DNA of 64,000 nucleotides from Ryuthela nishihirai. Lineage: Eukaryota; Arthropoda; Arachnida; Araneae; Heptathelidae. The position numbers and the translations under genes were made by a program. Positions 54,060 to 64,000 of the stretch are shown here, piece after piece. The stretch lies in assembly GCA_038380435.1 (NCBI GenBank), contig JAWZYU010000034.1, positions 40,982,901 to 41,046,900 on the forward strand. The letters run 5' to 3'. The notes under the pieces were generated by a model. The model worked only from the letters and a program-made list of their open reading frames with translations, searched no databases and was not told where the DNA came from. The first letter of the stretch is position 1; the number at the start of each line of letters is the position of its first letter.

Positions 54060-54649
54060 CAGTACTGTGCGAATTAGTTGGGATAAGCGAACCTGGAGAA
54101 CCTCTTCGATCCGGCCACATCCAGCAATCCCCCAAGCACCCACCCAAGGTCATGTTTTGGGGATGTTTCACAGCTTCCGGGCCACAGACGCTTCACCCCA
54201 TTGAAGGAATGATGGACAGCAAAAAGTACATAGGCCTTCTGGAGGCGAGAATGGTCCCAACACTGCAGAAGCTGTTTCCTAACGGCGATGAGGTATTTCA
54301 ACAGGATCTGGCTCCTTGCCACAATTCTAAGCTTTTTAAGAGCTTCTTTACCTAGCAACATTTGAAGGTATTGGAGTGGCCAGGAAATTCACCCGATCTA
54401 AACCCCATTGAAAATTTGTGGGTCCTTATTAAAGCGCGCATATTTAAGATGGATTGCGCGACGAAGTGAAGGTGAAGTGAAGGAGAATGAGTGGAAAGCT
54501 AGTGGCATCAATGGTTGGAGGGTGGAAGAAGTAATTAAAGCTAAGGGGGGTCACATTCACTATTAACTACACTATTAAACAAATAAATATTTTAGTTGTG
54601 TCTTTGTTACTGCATTTTCCTATTGTCCCAACTGATTTGCACAGTACTG
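54060..54649 (+). mobile_element. Internally deleted Tc1-like DNA transposon, 590 bp
   Basis: The termini CAGTACTGTGCGAATTAGTT and AACTGATTTGCACAGTACTG are imperfect inverse complements, flanked by TA at 54058-54059 and 54650-54651. The element keeps only the C-terminal part of the transposase; Tc1-family elements are usually well over 1 kb. Joining the flanks recovers GGGGACTTAAAATGTAAT, the expected sequence of the minisatellite it entered. Confidence 0.95.
54083..54566 (+). pseudogene. Tc1/mariner transposase C-terminal fragment, broken
   Basis: The enzyme normally cuts and joins transposon ends using a DDE/D triad. Here the frame shows the stretch KVMFWGCFTASGP, the second acidic residue in FQQDLAPCHNS, and after an in-frame TAG (near 54353) the third in [11 protein letters not shown]. 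The DNA-binding N-terminus and the first catalytic aspartate region are deleted. A further TGA follows near 54468, and the normal C-terminal end (EEVIKAKGGHIHY then TAA) is present but out of frame. It cannot encode an active enzyme. Confidence 0.93.
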
Positions 54650-54651
54650 TA

Positions 54652-54830
54652 AAATGTAATTCTTGTTTTAAACACCTAATTTTAAGACGAACTTTTAAGG
54701 GGACTTCAAAGAAACGTTTTCATTGAGTTGAACATTCTTTGCAGGTAGATAAAAAAATACTCCATCTTAAATATGAAGTTAAAATATTGTCCAACTTTTA
54801 AGAACACAATTTTAACGGGGCAATTAGAAA
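54652..54830. repeat. Decayed 29-bp/177-bp repeat (last part)
   Basis: AAAATGTAATTCTTGTTTTA, AAGGGGACTTCAAAGAAACG and TTCTTTGCAGGTAGAT resemble the family motifs; they then fade into the MITE at 54834. Confidence 0.75.
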
Positions 54831-54833
54831 ATA

Positions 54834-55425
54834 CAGTCGCTCAAAAAAAAATCCGAACACTATGGTTGATTACAGAATTCAGAAAAAATATGTGGAGACG
54901 ATTTTTTTTTTAGAAATTAGCGATCTAGCAACCTACGGGTCACGTGACACGAAGTTTACGAATTCTAAAAAAAATCGTTACGAGATATTTTTTCTTGATT
55001 CTGTAATAAACCATAGCGTTACACGAAGGTTGCCAGATCACTAATTTCTAAACAAATCGTAGCCAGATATTTTTTCCAAATTCTATAAATAACCATAGCG
55101 TTACACGAAGGTTGCCAGATCACTAATTCTCTACAAAAATCGTTGCTAGATATTTTTTCAGAATTCTGTAATCAACCATAAATAAAAAATAAATACCCCC
55201 TCAAGCAGCTGCTTGCCACAGAGATCTGACAGGAGCCTGTCAGTTTATATGCCACAGTAGAAGGTCTGAGAGGATGGCAGGACCTCAAGCAGAAAAACGA
55301 CACATACATCCATGCCTTACCCGGGGCTCGAACCCAGGTCCCTTAGATCAGTAGCCAACCGCGCTAACTACTCGGCCATGGGACGGCTGATCAACCATAG
55401 TGTTCGAATATTATTTTAGCGACTG
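54834..55425 (+). mobile_element. Palindromic MITE with triplicated right arm and nested SINE
   Basis: It starts CAGTCGCTCAAAAAAAAATC and ends ATTATTTTAGCGACTG, flanked by TA at 54832-54833 and 55426-55427. After the centre, the right arm (ACGAAGGTTGCCAGATCAC to AACCATAGCGTTAC) occurs three times in tandem. The third is interrupted by a different tRNA-derived SINE. Confidence 0.9.
55181..55389 (-). mobile_element. Second tRNA-derived SINE (SINE-B) with 10-bp target duplication
   Basis: On the minus strand it opens GCCGTCCCATGGCCGAGTAG, with A box TGGCCGAGTAGTTAGCGCGG and B box GGTTCGAGCCC, and ends in a T/A-rich tail (TATTTATTTTTTATT). ATCAACCATA, a MITE motif, is duplicated at 55171-55180 and 55390-55399. 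The head resembles a serine/leucine-class tRNA but is unrelated to SINE-A outside the boxes. Confidence 0.9.
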
Positions 55426-55427
55426 TA

Positions 55428-55565
55428 CTTGATTTCTCTTTAGACAGAACTCGAGTTTTTTTAGACAGAAGTCGATTCACCTTTAAACACAACTCTATAT
55501 CTCGTTTAAACACAACTCGATATTTGCTTTAAACACAACTTGATTTCCGATTCCCGAACTGACTA
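55428..55565. repeat. Degenerate ~25-bp repeat (TTTAAACACAACTCGAT type)
   Basis: Five or six loose copies: TTTAGACAGAACTCGAG, TTTAGACAGAAGTCGATT, TTTAAACACAACTCTAT, TTTAAACACAACTCGAT, TTTAAACACAACTTGAT. Confidence 0.7.
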
Positions 55566-56204
55566 TGAAACGCGTTTAATATGATAGTTATTTTTTTATT
55601 TTTATGTTACTGCCACGGAAGGAAGAAAAAAATAGTGTAAAAAGTAAATTTCAGCCATCTTACACATCGCGTTGTCATGGCTATTTCTTTGTGATTCTCG
55701 GATATTTCGGTTTCGTCGCTGGATATGAAAAACAAGAACAGGAATAGCGCGATGAAACGTTAAGGAAATGGGTAGGGAAAGAAATCGATCTTTGCTGCTA
55801 GCATCCTAGCTCTTAAAACTGTTCCTCCAACACCAACCCAACTCGCACAGCATCGTCATAAACCGAAAATGCCAAGGATTTCTCAATAATTCCATTTGAT
55901 GGCTATACTCAACAAGGCCAAGTGTTGATATCCGACGAGATTTAAGCTATTTTTTTTTTCTTTTTTGCTTTTAGTATCTGGTTGCTCTTTGGGCTTTATA
56001 TAAAACGTAGCTTCGAAAAATTTCACACCTAAAAACAACTTGGAGTTTAACTACTTTGGGTTTGTTTTATCTCAAAGGATACTTTGATGATAAACAAAGG
56101 GTTAAGCAGCCAGATCGCATTGGCTCTTCAGGCTGTGTATTCTGTTGTTGTAGCACGTTGCTATATAAAGTTACAGGTAAATCGGAATATGGGCTTTGTT
56201 ACAC
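55566..56204. other. Unique spacer, no gene seen
   Basis: About 640 bp without tandem structure. A 60-codon plus frame (56084-56266) runs into the following array and is not convincing. Confidence 0.5.
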
Positions 56205-57150
56205 ATGAACATCGAAATCGTTTAAAAGAAACTACCATTCAATTAGAAATTTTCGGAATCGTTTAAAAAAAACTACAATTCAATCAGGAACTTTAGAAAT
56301 TGTTTAAAAAAACTACCATTCAATTAGAAATTCTCGAAATCGTTTAAAAGAATTACAGTTCAATTAAAATTTTTCGAAATCGTTTAAAGGAAACTATCAT
56401 TCAATTATAAATTTTTGGAATCGTTATAAAACACCACAATTCAATTAGAAACTTTCGAAATTGTTTAAAAGAAACTACCATTCAATTAGAAATTTTCCGA
56501 ATCGTTTTAAAAAAAATGATTTAATTAGAAACTTTCGAAATCGTTTAAAAGAAACTACCATTCAATTAGAAATTTTCGAAACCGTTTTAAAAAAAAACTA
56601 CAATTCAATTAGAAACTTCCGAAATCGTTTAAAAGAAACTACCATTCAATTAGAAATTTTCGAAATCGCTTAAAAGAAACTACCATTCAATTGGAAATTT
56701 TCGAAACCGTTTAAAAGAAACTACCAATCAATTTAGAAATTTTCGAAATCGCTTAAAAGATACTACCATTCAATTAGAAATTTTCGAAATCGTTTAAAAA
56801 AATTGCAATTCAATTAGAAATTTTCGAAATCGTATAAAAAAAAACTACTATTCAATTAGAAACTTTCGAAATCGTTTAAAAGAAACTACCATTCAATTAG
56901 AAATTCTCGAAATCATTTAAAAGAAACTACCATCCAATTGGAAATTTTCGAAACCGTTTAAAAGAAACTAGCATTCAATTAGAAATTTTCGAAATCGCTT
57001 GAAAAAACTACAATTCAATTAGAAATTTTCGAAATCTAAAAAAAAATACTACAATTAGTAATTTTCGAAATCGTTTAAAAGAAACTACAATTCAATTAGA
57101 AATTTTAGAAATCGTTTAAAAGAACCTACCATTCAATTAGAAATTTTCCT
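56205..57150. repeat. 41-bp AT-rich minisatellite, ~23 units
   Basis: The unit is AAATCGTTTAAAAGAAAC, TACCATTCAATTAG and AAATTTTCG, period 41 with small length changes in A runs (56641 to 56682). Copies are more diverged than in the other arrays. Confidence 0.92.
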
Positions 57151-57906
57151 GGTCGTTTTAAAGGAGCCATTATTTAATTAGAATCTTCATCGATAATCTC
57201 AAAGAACCTACTGCTCAAGTTAAAACTTTTTCTTATCGCTTTTGCAAATCACGATCAATTTAGAACTTTTCTTGATCTTTTTTTACCCTACTCACCAATC
57301 ACATATTTTTTTGGTATTTTTTTTTTGAAGAAACCCCTATCAGTAGAAAATTATTTCAGTTACTTTTATAAATTACTATCTAATTACAATTTTCTTGGGA
57401 ATTTGTTTTGAAATTCCTTTGTTTATTTAGTATTTTCTAGGCTGTTTTTATAAAAAAAAACAATTCCTTATGTCGCGTTTTCCCTCAGACATTTCGAAAT
57501 CATTCTCCATATGGAATTTCCATTCGTCAACTTAACAAATTCCCATTCATTTAAAATATTCCTCGATTATTTTTTAAGTAACTATCTAATTTTATTTTCC
57601 TGATCGTTTTGCAGAAACCACAACTCGTTTGCAATATTTTCGTTAATCATTTTGGTAAACGATTAACAAATTAGAGAGTACTTATTTATTTTTAAGAAAC
57701 GACCATCAATTTAATGCTCTTCCTGAAATTTTTATTATAAAGCACTATTTATTTAACTTCTTTTTCCTAATCATTTCAAACGCTGTCATATCAGAAACTT
57801 CGCTTTCTAACCATTGTTACAGTATCGGACAAGAAACTTCGTTTTCCTAACAAATTTTAACACTGTTAAATCAGAAACTTCGTTTTCTTAAAAATTCATC
57901 CATATA
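57151..57906. repeat. Strongly decayed continuation of the minisatellite
   Basis: Motifs such as AATTAGAATCTTCATCGAT, CAATTTAGAACTTTTC and CAAGAAACTTCGTTTTCC recur at roughly 40-bp spacing with many changes. They bridge the 41-bp array to the 40-bp array that follows. Confidence 0.6.
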
Positions 57907-58062
57907 GTTAAAACATCTGAAAAAAATTATTGCTGGCGCGGCGGGAATCGAAACTGCAACTCTTGAGATTCATACCAGAGAGCGCTACACTGGTATGAAT
58001 ATGAAGAGTTGCGTGTTCGATTCCCACCGCGTCAGCGATAATTTTTTCCAGATGCTTTAACT
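57907..58062. mobile_element. 156-bp fold-back element with tRNA-like B box
   Basis: AGTTAAAACATCTG at 57907-57920 pairs with CAGATGCTTTAACT at 58049-58062, and almost all bases between pair too, around a loop AGAGCGCTACA flanked by CATACCAG and CTGGTATG. The right arm contains GTGTTCGATTCCCACC, like a tRNA B box or T-arm. It sits inside the minisatellite, interrupting it. There are no coding bases and no clear target duplication. Confidence 0.8.
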
Positions 58063-59400
58063 ATTCGTTTTCTTAACCGTTTTTAACACTAATCAAAAAC
58101 TTTGTTTCTTAACATTTTTTAACACTATCAAATAAAAAACTTCGTTTTCTTAACATTTTTAGCACTATCTAATCAGAAACTTCGTTTTCCTAACATTTTA
58201 AAGACTATCTAATCAGAAACTTCGTTTTCCTAACATTTTAAAGACTATCTAATCAGAAACTTCGTTTTCTTAACATTTTTAGCACTATCTAATCAGAAAC
58301 TTCGTTTTCCTAACATTTTAAAGACTATCTAATCAGAAACTTCGTTTTCTTAACATTTTTGGCACTATCTAATCAGAAACTTCGTTTTCCTAACATTTTA
58401 AAGACTATCTAATCAAAAACTTCGTTTTCTTAACATTTTTAGCACTATCTAATTAAAACTTCGTTTTCCTAACATTTTAAAGACTATCTAATCAGAAACT
58501 TCGTTTTCTTAACATTTTTAGCACTATCTAATCAGAAACTTCGTTTTCCTAACATTTTAAAGACTATCTAATCAGAAACTTCGTTTTCTTAACATTTTTA
58601 GCACTATCTAATCAGAAATTTCGTTTTCCTAACATTTTAAAGACTATCTAATCAGAAACTTCGTTTTCTTAACATTTTTAGCACTATCTAATCAGAAACT
58701 TCGTTTTCCTAACATTTTAAAGATTATCTAATCAAAAACTTCGTTTTCTTAACATTTTTAGCACTATCTAATCAAAAATTTCGTTTTCCTAACATTTAAA
58801 GACTATCTAATCAGAAACTTCGTTTTCTTAACATTTTTAAGACTATCTAATCAAAAACTTCGTTTTCTTAACATTTTTATCACTATCTAATCAGAAACTT
58901 CGTTTCCTAACATTTTAAAGACTATCTAATCAAAAACTTCGTTTTCTTAACATTTTTATCACTATCTAATCAGAAATTTCGTTTTCCTAACATTTTAAAG
59001 ACTATCTAATCAAAAACTTCGTTTTCTTAACATTTTTAGCACTATCTAATCAGAAACTTCGTTTTCCTAACATTTTAAAGACTATCTAATCAGAAACTTC
59101 GTTTTCTTAACATTTTAAAGACTATCGAATCAGAAACTTCGTTTTCTTAACATTTTAAAGACTATCTAATCAGAAATTTCGTTTTCTTAACATTTTTAGC
59201 ACTATCTAATCAGAAACTTCGTTTTCCTAACATTTTAAAGACTATCTAATCAGAAACTTCGTTTTCTTAACATTTTAAAGACTATCTAATCAGAAACTTT
59301 GTTTTCTTAACATTTTTAGCACTATCTAATCAGAAACTTCATTTTCCTAACATTTTAAAGACTATCTAATCAGAAACTTTGTTTTCCTAACATTTTAAAG
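58063..59400. repeat. 40-bp minisatellite with 80-bp dimer, ~33 units
   Basis: The unit is CTATCTAATCAGAAACTTCG followed by either TTTTCTTAACATTTTTAGCA or TTTTCCTAACATTTTAAAGA. The two forms alternate over much of the array, making an 80-bp higher-order repeat; towards 59100-59400 the second type dominates. Confidence 0.95.
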
Positions 59401-60549
59401 AAAAAATAAAGCAAAAAAAATCCATTTAGAAATTTTTCAGATCCATTCATATACTTTTCTCCGTTTAGGCATATTTTCTAGAATATCCCATTAAATGGCT
59501 TTAGGTAATTTTATTAACCTGCTATAGATAATTTTATTAAACTGCTTTAGATTATTTTATTAAACTGCAATAAAAATTTGCATTAAGTTCCTATAGATTA
59601 TGTTACTGAAGTGCTATAGATTATTTTATTAAACTGATATAAACCACTTTAAACTACTTTAGATTATTTTATTAAATGCAATATACGCAGAATTTTCTCA
59701 GACCGTTTTTATAAATCACTATCCAAGCTAAAATCCTACCATTTGCTTAAAAGAACTCTATTCAAATATCATTTAAACTGCTAGATAGAAATCCTAACCA
59801 TTTACAGATTTTCCTGATAATTTTTTTTAGAAATCGCTCTCTGTGTTACATTTGCCCAAGATGTATTTTAGAACCAACGCGGAATGCAGCGCTTCAACTC
59901 TAAAACTCCATGACATTTTTGGTGTTATCTACCCATGCATTTTCTTCTTCTCCAACCAGGTGCAACAGAAAACTTTCTAAATACTTCAGATGAGTAGCGA
60001 AGGTTGCGTAGCAACCCCTTTCATATTTTGTTGATCTTTTCGGGCTCCGCATCTTCCCACAGCTCTATAGAAGCTGCAGATCTTCCCTGAAAGTTGCTTC
60101 AACTCTTAAGATGAAAGAAATTTCATCAAGGCAGACTAATTAGTGCAACCCAAAGCTCCTACATCTCATGCTGAGCATAAACGTCTCGAATCCGAACATG
60201 CTTTGCACATTTCTAAGTCTGCAGTAGTCTTTTTTTCATCGAATGCTTGAGCCCAATTTTTAAGTTCCAAACTGAAAGGAGCTGTTTGCAGTTCCTTGCT
60301 TAAGATATTTTGGTTTTTTCCCCATCGTTTCTCCAAGGTGTTTACTCCATGGATGATAATCACGAGGTATTTAAGTTTCATCGCATCACTTGAAAATGTT
60401 TCACGTCGCCATGAATAGCAGTTATGAGATATATTATCTTAATTACTCGTTTGAAGGTCGGATAAAAAGTTTGGACGTAGTTCCAAAGGTTGAGTATATT
60501 AAATTTGCTTGATCCCAATTATTATTCCATATCGTTTCATTCACTGTAG
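59401..60549. other. AT-rich spacer with a short degenerate repeat
   Basis: At 59490-59690 a loose ~27-bp repeat (CTATAGATTATTTTATTAAACTG type) occurs about seven times. The rest is unique. A minus-strand frame at 60166-60381 is listed separately. CATTCACTGTAG at 60538-60549 is the left target duplicate of the next SINE. Confidence 0.55.
60166..60381 (-). CDS. Unrecognised 71-codon open frame, possible exon fragment
   Basis: The translation has mixed composition (MKLKYLVIIIHGVNTLEKRW at the start, three cysteines near the end) and lies in non-repetitive DNA. I recognise no family. It may be an exon, an element relic or chance. The start is simply the first ATG of the frame. Confidence 0.18.
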   Translation of the reverse strand: MKLKYLVIIIHGVNTLEKRWGKNQNILSKELQTAPFSLELKNWAQAFDEKKTTADLEMCKACSDSRRLCSA

Positions 60550-61179
60550 GCAAAAATTTCCCGCCCTGCCCACGGTCAGTAGGGGACACCGATGGGCTTG
60601 GAAAGGCCGCCGTCCTTCGGATGGGACGTTAAGCCGTGGCCCCGTGTGCGGGAGAGCCATACCCTGTGCACGTTAAAGAACACGCTGGATGGCCTTGACG
60701 GGAGGCTACCATCTGTCTCTCAACAGCTGTTCCAGTGGGTCCCCTCCCCCAACATTCTCTGAGCCTTCGGGGTCCATGTGACCTGGCCATTTAGCCCATG
60801 GTGTGCAAAAAAGTGACGCTCAGAGGTAAAACAACCCAACGTTAAAAAACACGCTGGATGGCCTTGACGGGAGGCTACCATCTGTCTCTCAACAGCTGTT
60901 CCAGTGGGTCCCCTCCCTCAACCTTCTCTGAGCCTTCGGGGTCCATGTGACCTGGCCATTTAGCCCATGGTGTGCAAAAAAGTGACGCTCAGAGGTTAAA
61001 CAACCCAACGTTAAATTACACGCTGGATGGCCTTGACGGGAGACTACCATCTGTCTCCCAACAGCTGTTCCAGTGGGTCCCCTCCCCCAACATTCTCTGA
61101 GCCTTCGGGGTCCATGTGACCTGGCAATTTAGCCCATGGTGTGCAAAAAAGTGCCGCTCAGAGGTAAAACAACCCAACC
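60550..61179 (+). mobile_element. 5'-truncated SINE-A with three 3' units, 12-bp target duplication
   Basis: It starts in the central domain (GCAAAAATTTCCCGCCCTGC), lacks the tRNA-like head, and has three tail units ending AAAACAACCCAACC. CATTCACTGTAG at 60538-60549 and 61180-61191 is the target duplication. The first two tail units share the variant AAGTGACGCTCAGAGG. Confidence 0.96.
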
Positions 61180-61229
61180 CATTCACTGTAGAACATTTCA
61201 TTTTGCAGAAAAAAGTGTCTTAACAGGAT

Positions 61230-64000
61230 GGAATTTTTACTCATGATCTGCTGAAGACACGTGAGATGGTCTGACCACTTGACCTCTTCTTGTTCTAACC
61301 ACTGATCATCTGATGACATGTTTTTGTTCTGACCGCTGAAGACATCATAGCCTCTTTTCTGACCACTGACCATGATGACGACAATTCCTTGTTGTGACTA
61401 CTAACCATTTCATACCCATTGCTCTGACTACTTGATGATAACTTTTTTCTACGACCACTTGATGACAGTACCTTCTTCTGATCACTGGCCACATGATGAT
61501 ATCTCCTTCTTCTGACCACTTGATAATCTATTCTGACCACCGACCACTATATGACATCTCCTTGTTCTGACCACTGACCATTTGATGATATCTCCTTCTT
61601 CTGATCAGTTGATAACCTATTTTGACCACTGACCACTTGATGGCATCTCCTTGTTCTGAGCACTAACCACAAGGTGACATCTCCTTTTCTGACCACTGAT
61701 CACTACATGACATCTCCTTATTTCGACCACTAACCACTAGATGACACTCCTTGTTCTGACCACTAACCACTTGATGACATCTCCTTGTTCTGACCACTAA
61801 CCACTAGATGACTCCTTGTTCTGATCACTAACCACTTGATGACACTCCTTGTTCTGACCAGATCACTACATGACATCTCCTTGTTCTGACCACTGATCAC
61901 TACATGACATCTCCTTGTTCTGACCACTAACCACTTGATGGCATCTCCTTGTTCTGACCACTAACCACTTGATGACACTCCTTGTCCTGATCACTGATCA
62001 CTACATGACATCTCCTTGTTCTGACCACTGATCACTATATGACATCTCCTTGTTCTGACCACTGATCACTATATGACATCTCCTTGTTCTGACCACTAAC
62101 CACTTGATGACATCTCCTTGTCCTGATCACTGATCACAACATGACATCTCCTTGTCCTTATCACTGATCACAACATGACATCTCCTTGTTCTGACCACTG
62201 ACCAGTACATGACATCTCCTTGTTCTGACAACTGATTACCAATGATTACTACATGATTTCTCCTTGTTCTGACCACTAACCACTTGATGGCATCTCCTTG
62301 TTCTGACCACTAACCACTTGATGGCATCTCCTTGTTCTGACCACTAACCACTTGATGACACTCCTTGTTCTGACCAGATCACTACATGACATCTCCTTGT
62401 TCTGACCACTGATCACTACATGACATCTTCTTGTTCTGACCACTAACCACTTGATGGCATCTCCTTGTTCTGACCACTAACCACTTGATGACACTCCTTG
62501 TCCTGATCACTGATCACTACATGACATCTCCTTGTTCTGACCACTGATCACTATATGACATCTCCTTGTTCTGACCACTGATCACTATATGACATCTCCT
62601 TGTTCTGACCACTAACCACTTGATGACATCTCCTTGTCCTGATCACTGATCACAACATGACATCTCCTTGTCCTTATCACTGATCACAACATGACATCTC
62701 CTTGTCCTTATCACTGATCACAACATGACATCTCCTTGTTCTGACCACTGATCACTACATGACATCTCCTTGTTCTGACAACTGATTACCAATGATTACT
62801 ACATGATTTCTCCTTGTTCTGACCACTAACCACTTGATGGCATCTCCTTGTTCTGACCACTAACCACTTGATGGCATCTCCTTGTTCTGACCACTAACCA
62901 CTTGATGGCATCTCCTTGTTCTGACCACTAACCACTTGATGACATCTCCTTGTTCTGACCACTAACCACTTGATGACACTCCATGTTCTGACCAGATCAC
63001 TACATGACATCTCCTTGTTCTGACCACTGATCACTACATGACATCTCCTTGTTCTGACCACTAACCACTTGATGGCATCTCCTTGTTCTGACCACTAACC
63101 ACTTGATGACACTCCTTGTCCTGATCACTGATCACTACATGACATCTCCTTGTTCTGACCACTGATCACTATATGACATCTCCTTGTTCTGACCACTGAT
63201 CACTATATGACATCTCCTTGTTCTGACCACTAACCACTTGATGACATCTCCTTGTCCTGATCACTGATCACAACATGACATCTCCTTGTCCTTATCACTG
63301 ATCACAACATGACATCTCCTTGTTCTGACCACCGACCAGTACATGACATCTCCTTGTTCTGACCACTAACCACTTGATAACATCCTTGTCCTGATCACTG
63401 ATTACTATAAGACATCTCCTTATTCTGACCACTAACCATTTGATGACATCTCCTTGTTCTGAACACTGTCACTACATGATTTCTCCTTGTTCTGACCACT
63501 AACCACTAGATGACATCTCCTTGTTCTGACCACTAACCACTTGATGACATCTCCTTGTTCTGACCACTGTCACTACATGATTTCTCCTTGTTCTGACCAC
63601 TAACCACTAGATGACATCTCCTTGTTCTGACCACTAACCACTTGATGACATCTCCTTGTTCTGACCACTAACCACTAGATGACTCCTTGTTCTGATCACT
63701 AACCACTTGATGATACTCCTTGTTCTGATCAGATCGCTACATGATATCTCCTTGTTCTGACCACCGATCACTACATGACATCTCCTTGTTCTGACCACTA
63801 ACCACTTGATGACATCTCCTTGTTCTGACCACTGATCACTACATGATATCTCCTTGTTCTGACCACTAACCACTTGATGACATCTTCTTGTTCTGACCAC
63901 TAACCACTACATGAGATCTCCTTGTTCTGACCACTGATCACTACATGACATCTCCTTGTTCTGACCACTGATCACTATATGAGATCTCCTTGTTCTGACC
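61230..64000. repeat. 34-bp minisatellite with higher-order blocks, runs off window end
   Basis: The unit is CTCCTTGTTCTGACCACTAA plus CCACTTGATGACAT, period 34. The first ~500 bp are more diverged. Blocks of about 15-18 units repeat: the rare segment ACAACTGATTACCAATG occurs near 62228 and 62778 (550 bp), and GACCAGATCACTACATG near 61856, 62372 and 62990. The minus strand is partly open (for example 88 codons at 63634-63900) without biological meaning that I can support. Confidence 0.95.

Noticed and set aside
54020..54355. 111-codon frame as an intact transposase
   Set aside because: It begins in minisatellite DNA, lacks the N-terminal and first catalytic regions, and is cut by a stop before the third catalytic residue.

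Overview
The window looks like repeat-dominated, intergenic or heterochromatic DNA from an animal nuclear genome. I see no bacterial gene organisation, no rRNA or CRISPR array, and no convincing intact protein-coding gene. Evidence for a metazoan: many copies of a tRNA-derived SINE with pol III A and B boxes, Tc1/mariner-type DNA elements with TA target duplications, an LTR retrotransposon remnant with a gag zinc knuckle, and AT-rich unique spacers. An arthropod (possibly a chelicerate) is my best guess, but nothing in the sequence proves the clade.

About half of the window is tandem repeat, in at least eleven arrays. They are: 1-0.76 kb (degenerate CT-rich), 1.4-6.1 kb (41 bp, two sub-arrays), 13.6-14.2 kb (27 bp, derived from the SINE), 17.7-23.9 kb (27+42 bp compound unit with an 18-bp palindrome), 27.9-29.2 kb (82 bp = 2x41), 29.4-33.0 kb (74 bp, derived from an LTR element), 36.5-42.0 kb (59 bp, split by a GC-rich insertion), 44.6-45.5 kb (30 bp), 46.3-54.8 kb (29 bp and a related ~177 bp repeat, split by four insertions), 56.2-59.4 kb (41 then 40 bp) and 61.2 kb to the window end (34 bp).

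The dispersed elements are of five kinds. (a) A tRNA-derived SINE ('SINE-A' here, ~383 bp monomer): about 17 copies, many with the 3' part multimerised at a 169-bp period; several have clear target-site duplications. (b) A palindromic ~216-bp MITE with termini CAGTCGCTCAAAAAAG and TA duplications, including two composite copies carrying a perfect 35-bp-stem hairpin. (c) Two copies of a gag fragment plus 3' LTR, minus strand. (d) A 590-bp internally deleted Tc1-like element with a broken transposase. (e) A second tRNA-derived SINE nested in a MITE. A ~555-bp GC-rich retroposed insert and a 156-bp fold-back with a tRNA-like B box complete the set.

The central theme is that tandem arrays here are repeatedly born from, and broken by, transposons. 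The 74-bp array is an expansion of a segment that is single-copy in a sister retroelement 20 kb away. The 27-bp array is built from a SINE central segment. The SINE tail itself multimerises. Long open frames occur in several arrays, but they follow from stop-free repeat units and are broken by single-base lesions where that can be checked; I do not call them genes. Three short open frames in unique DNA (43.0, 45.6 and 60.2 kb) are the only weak candidates for real exons.
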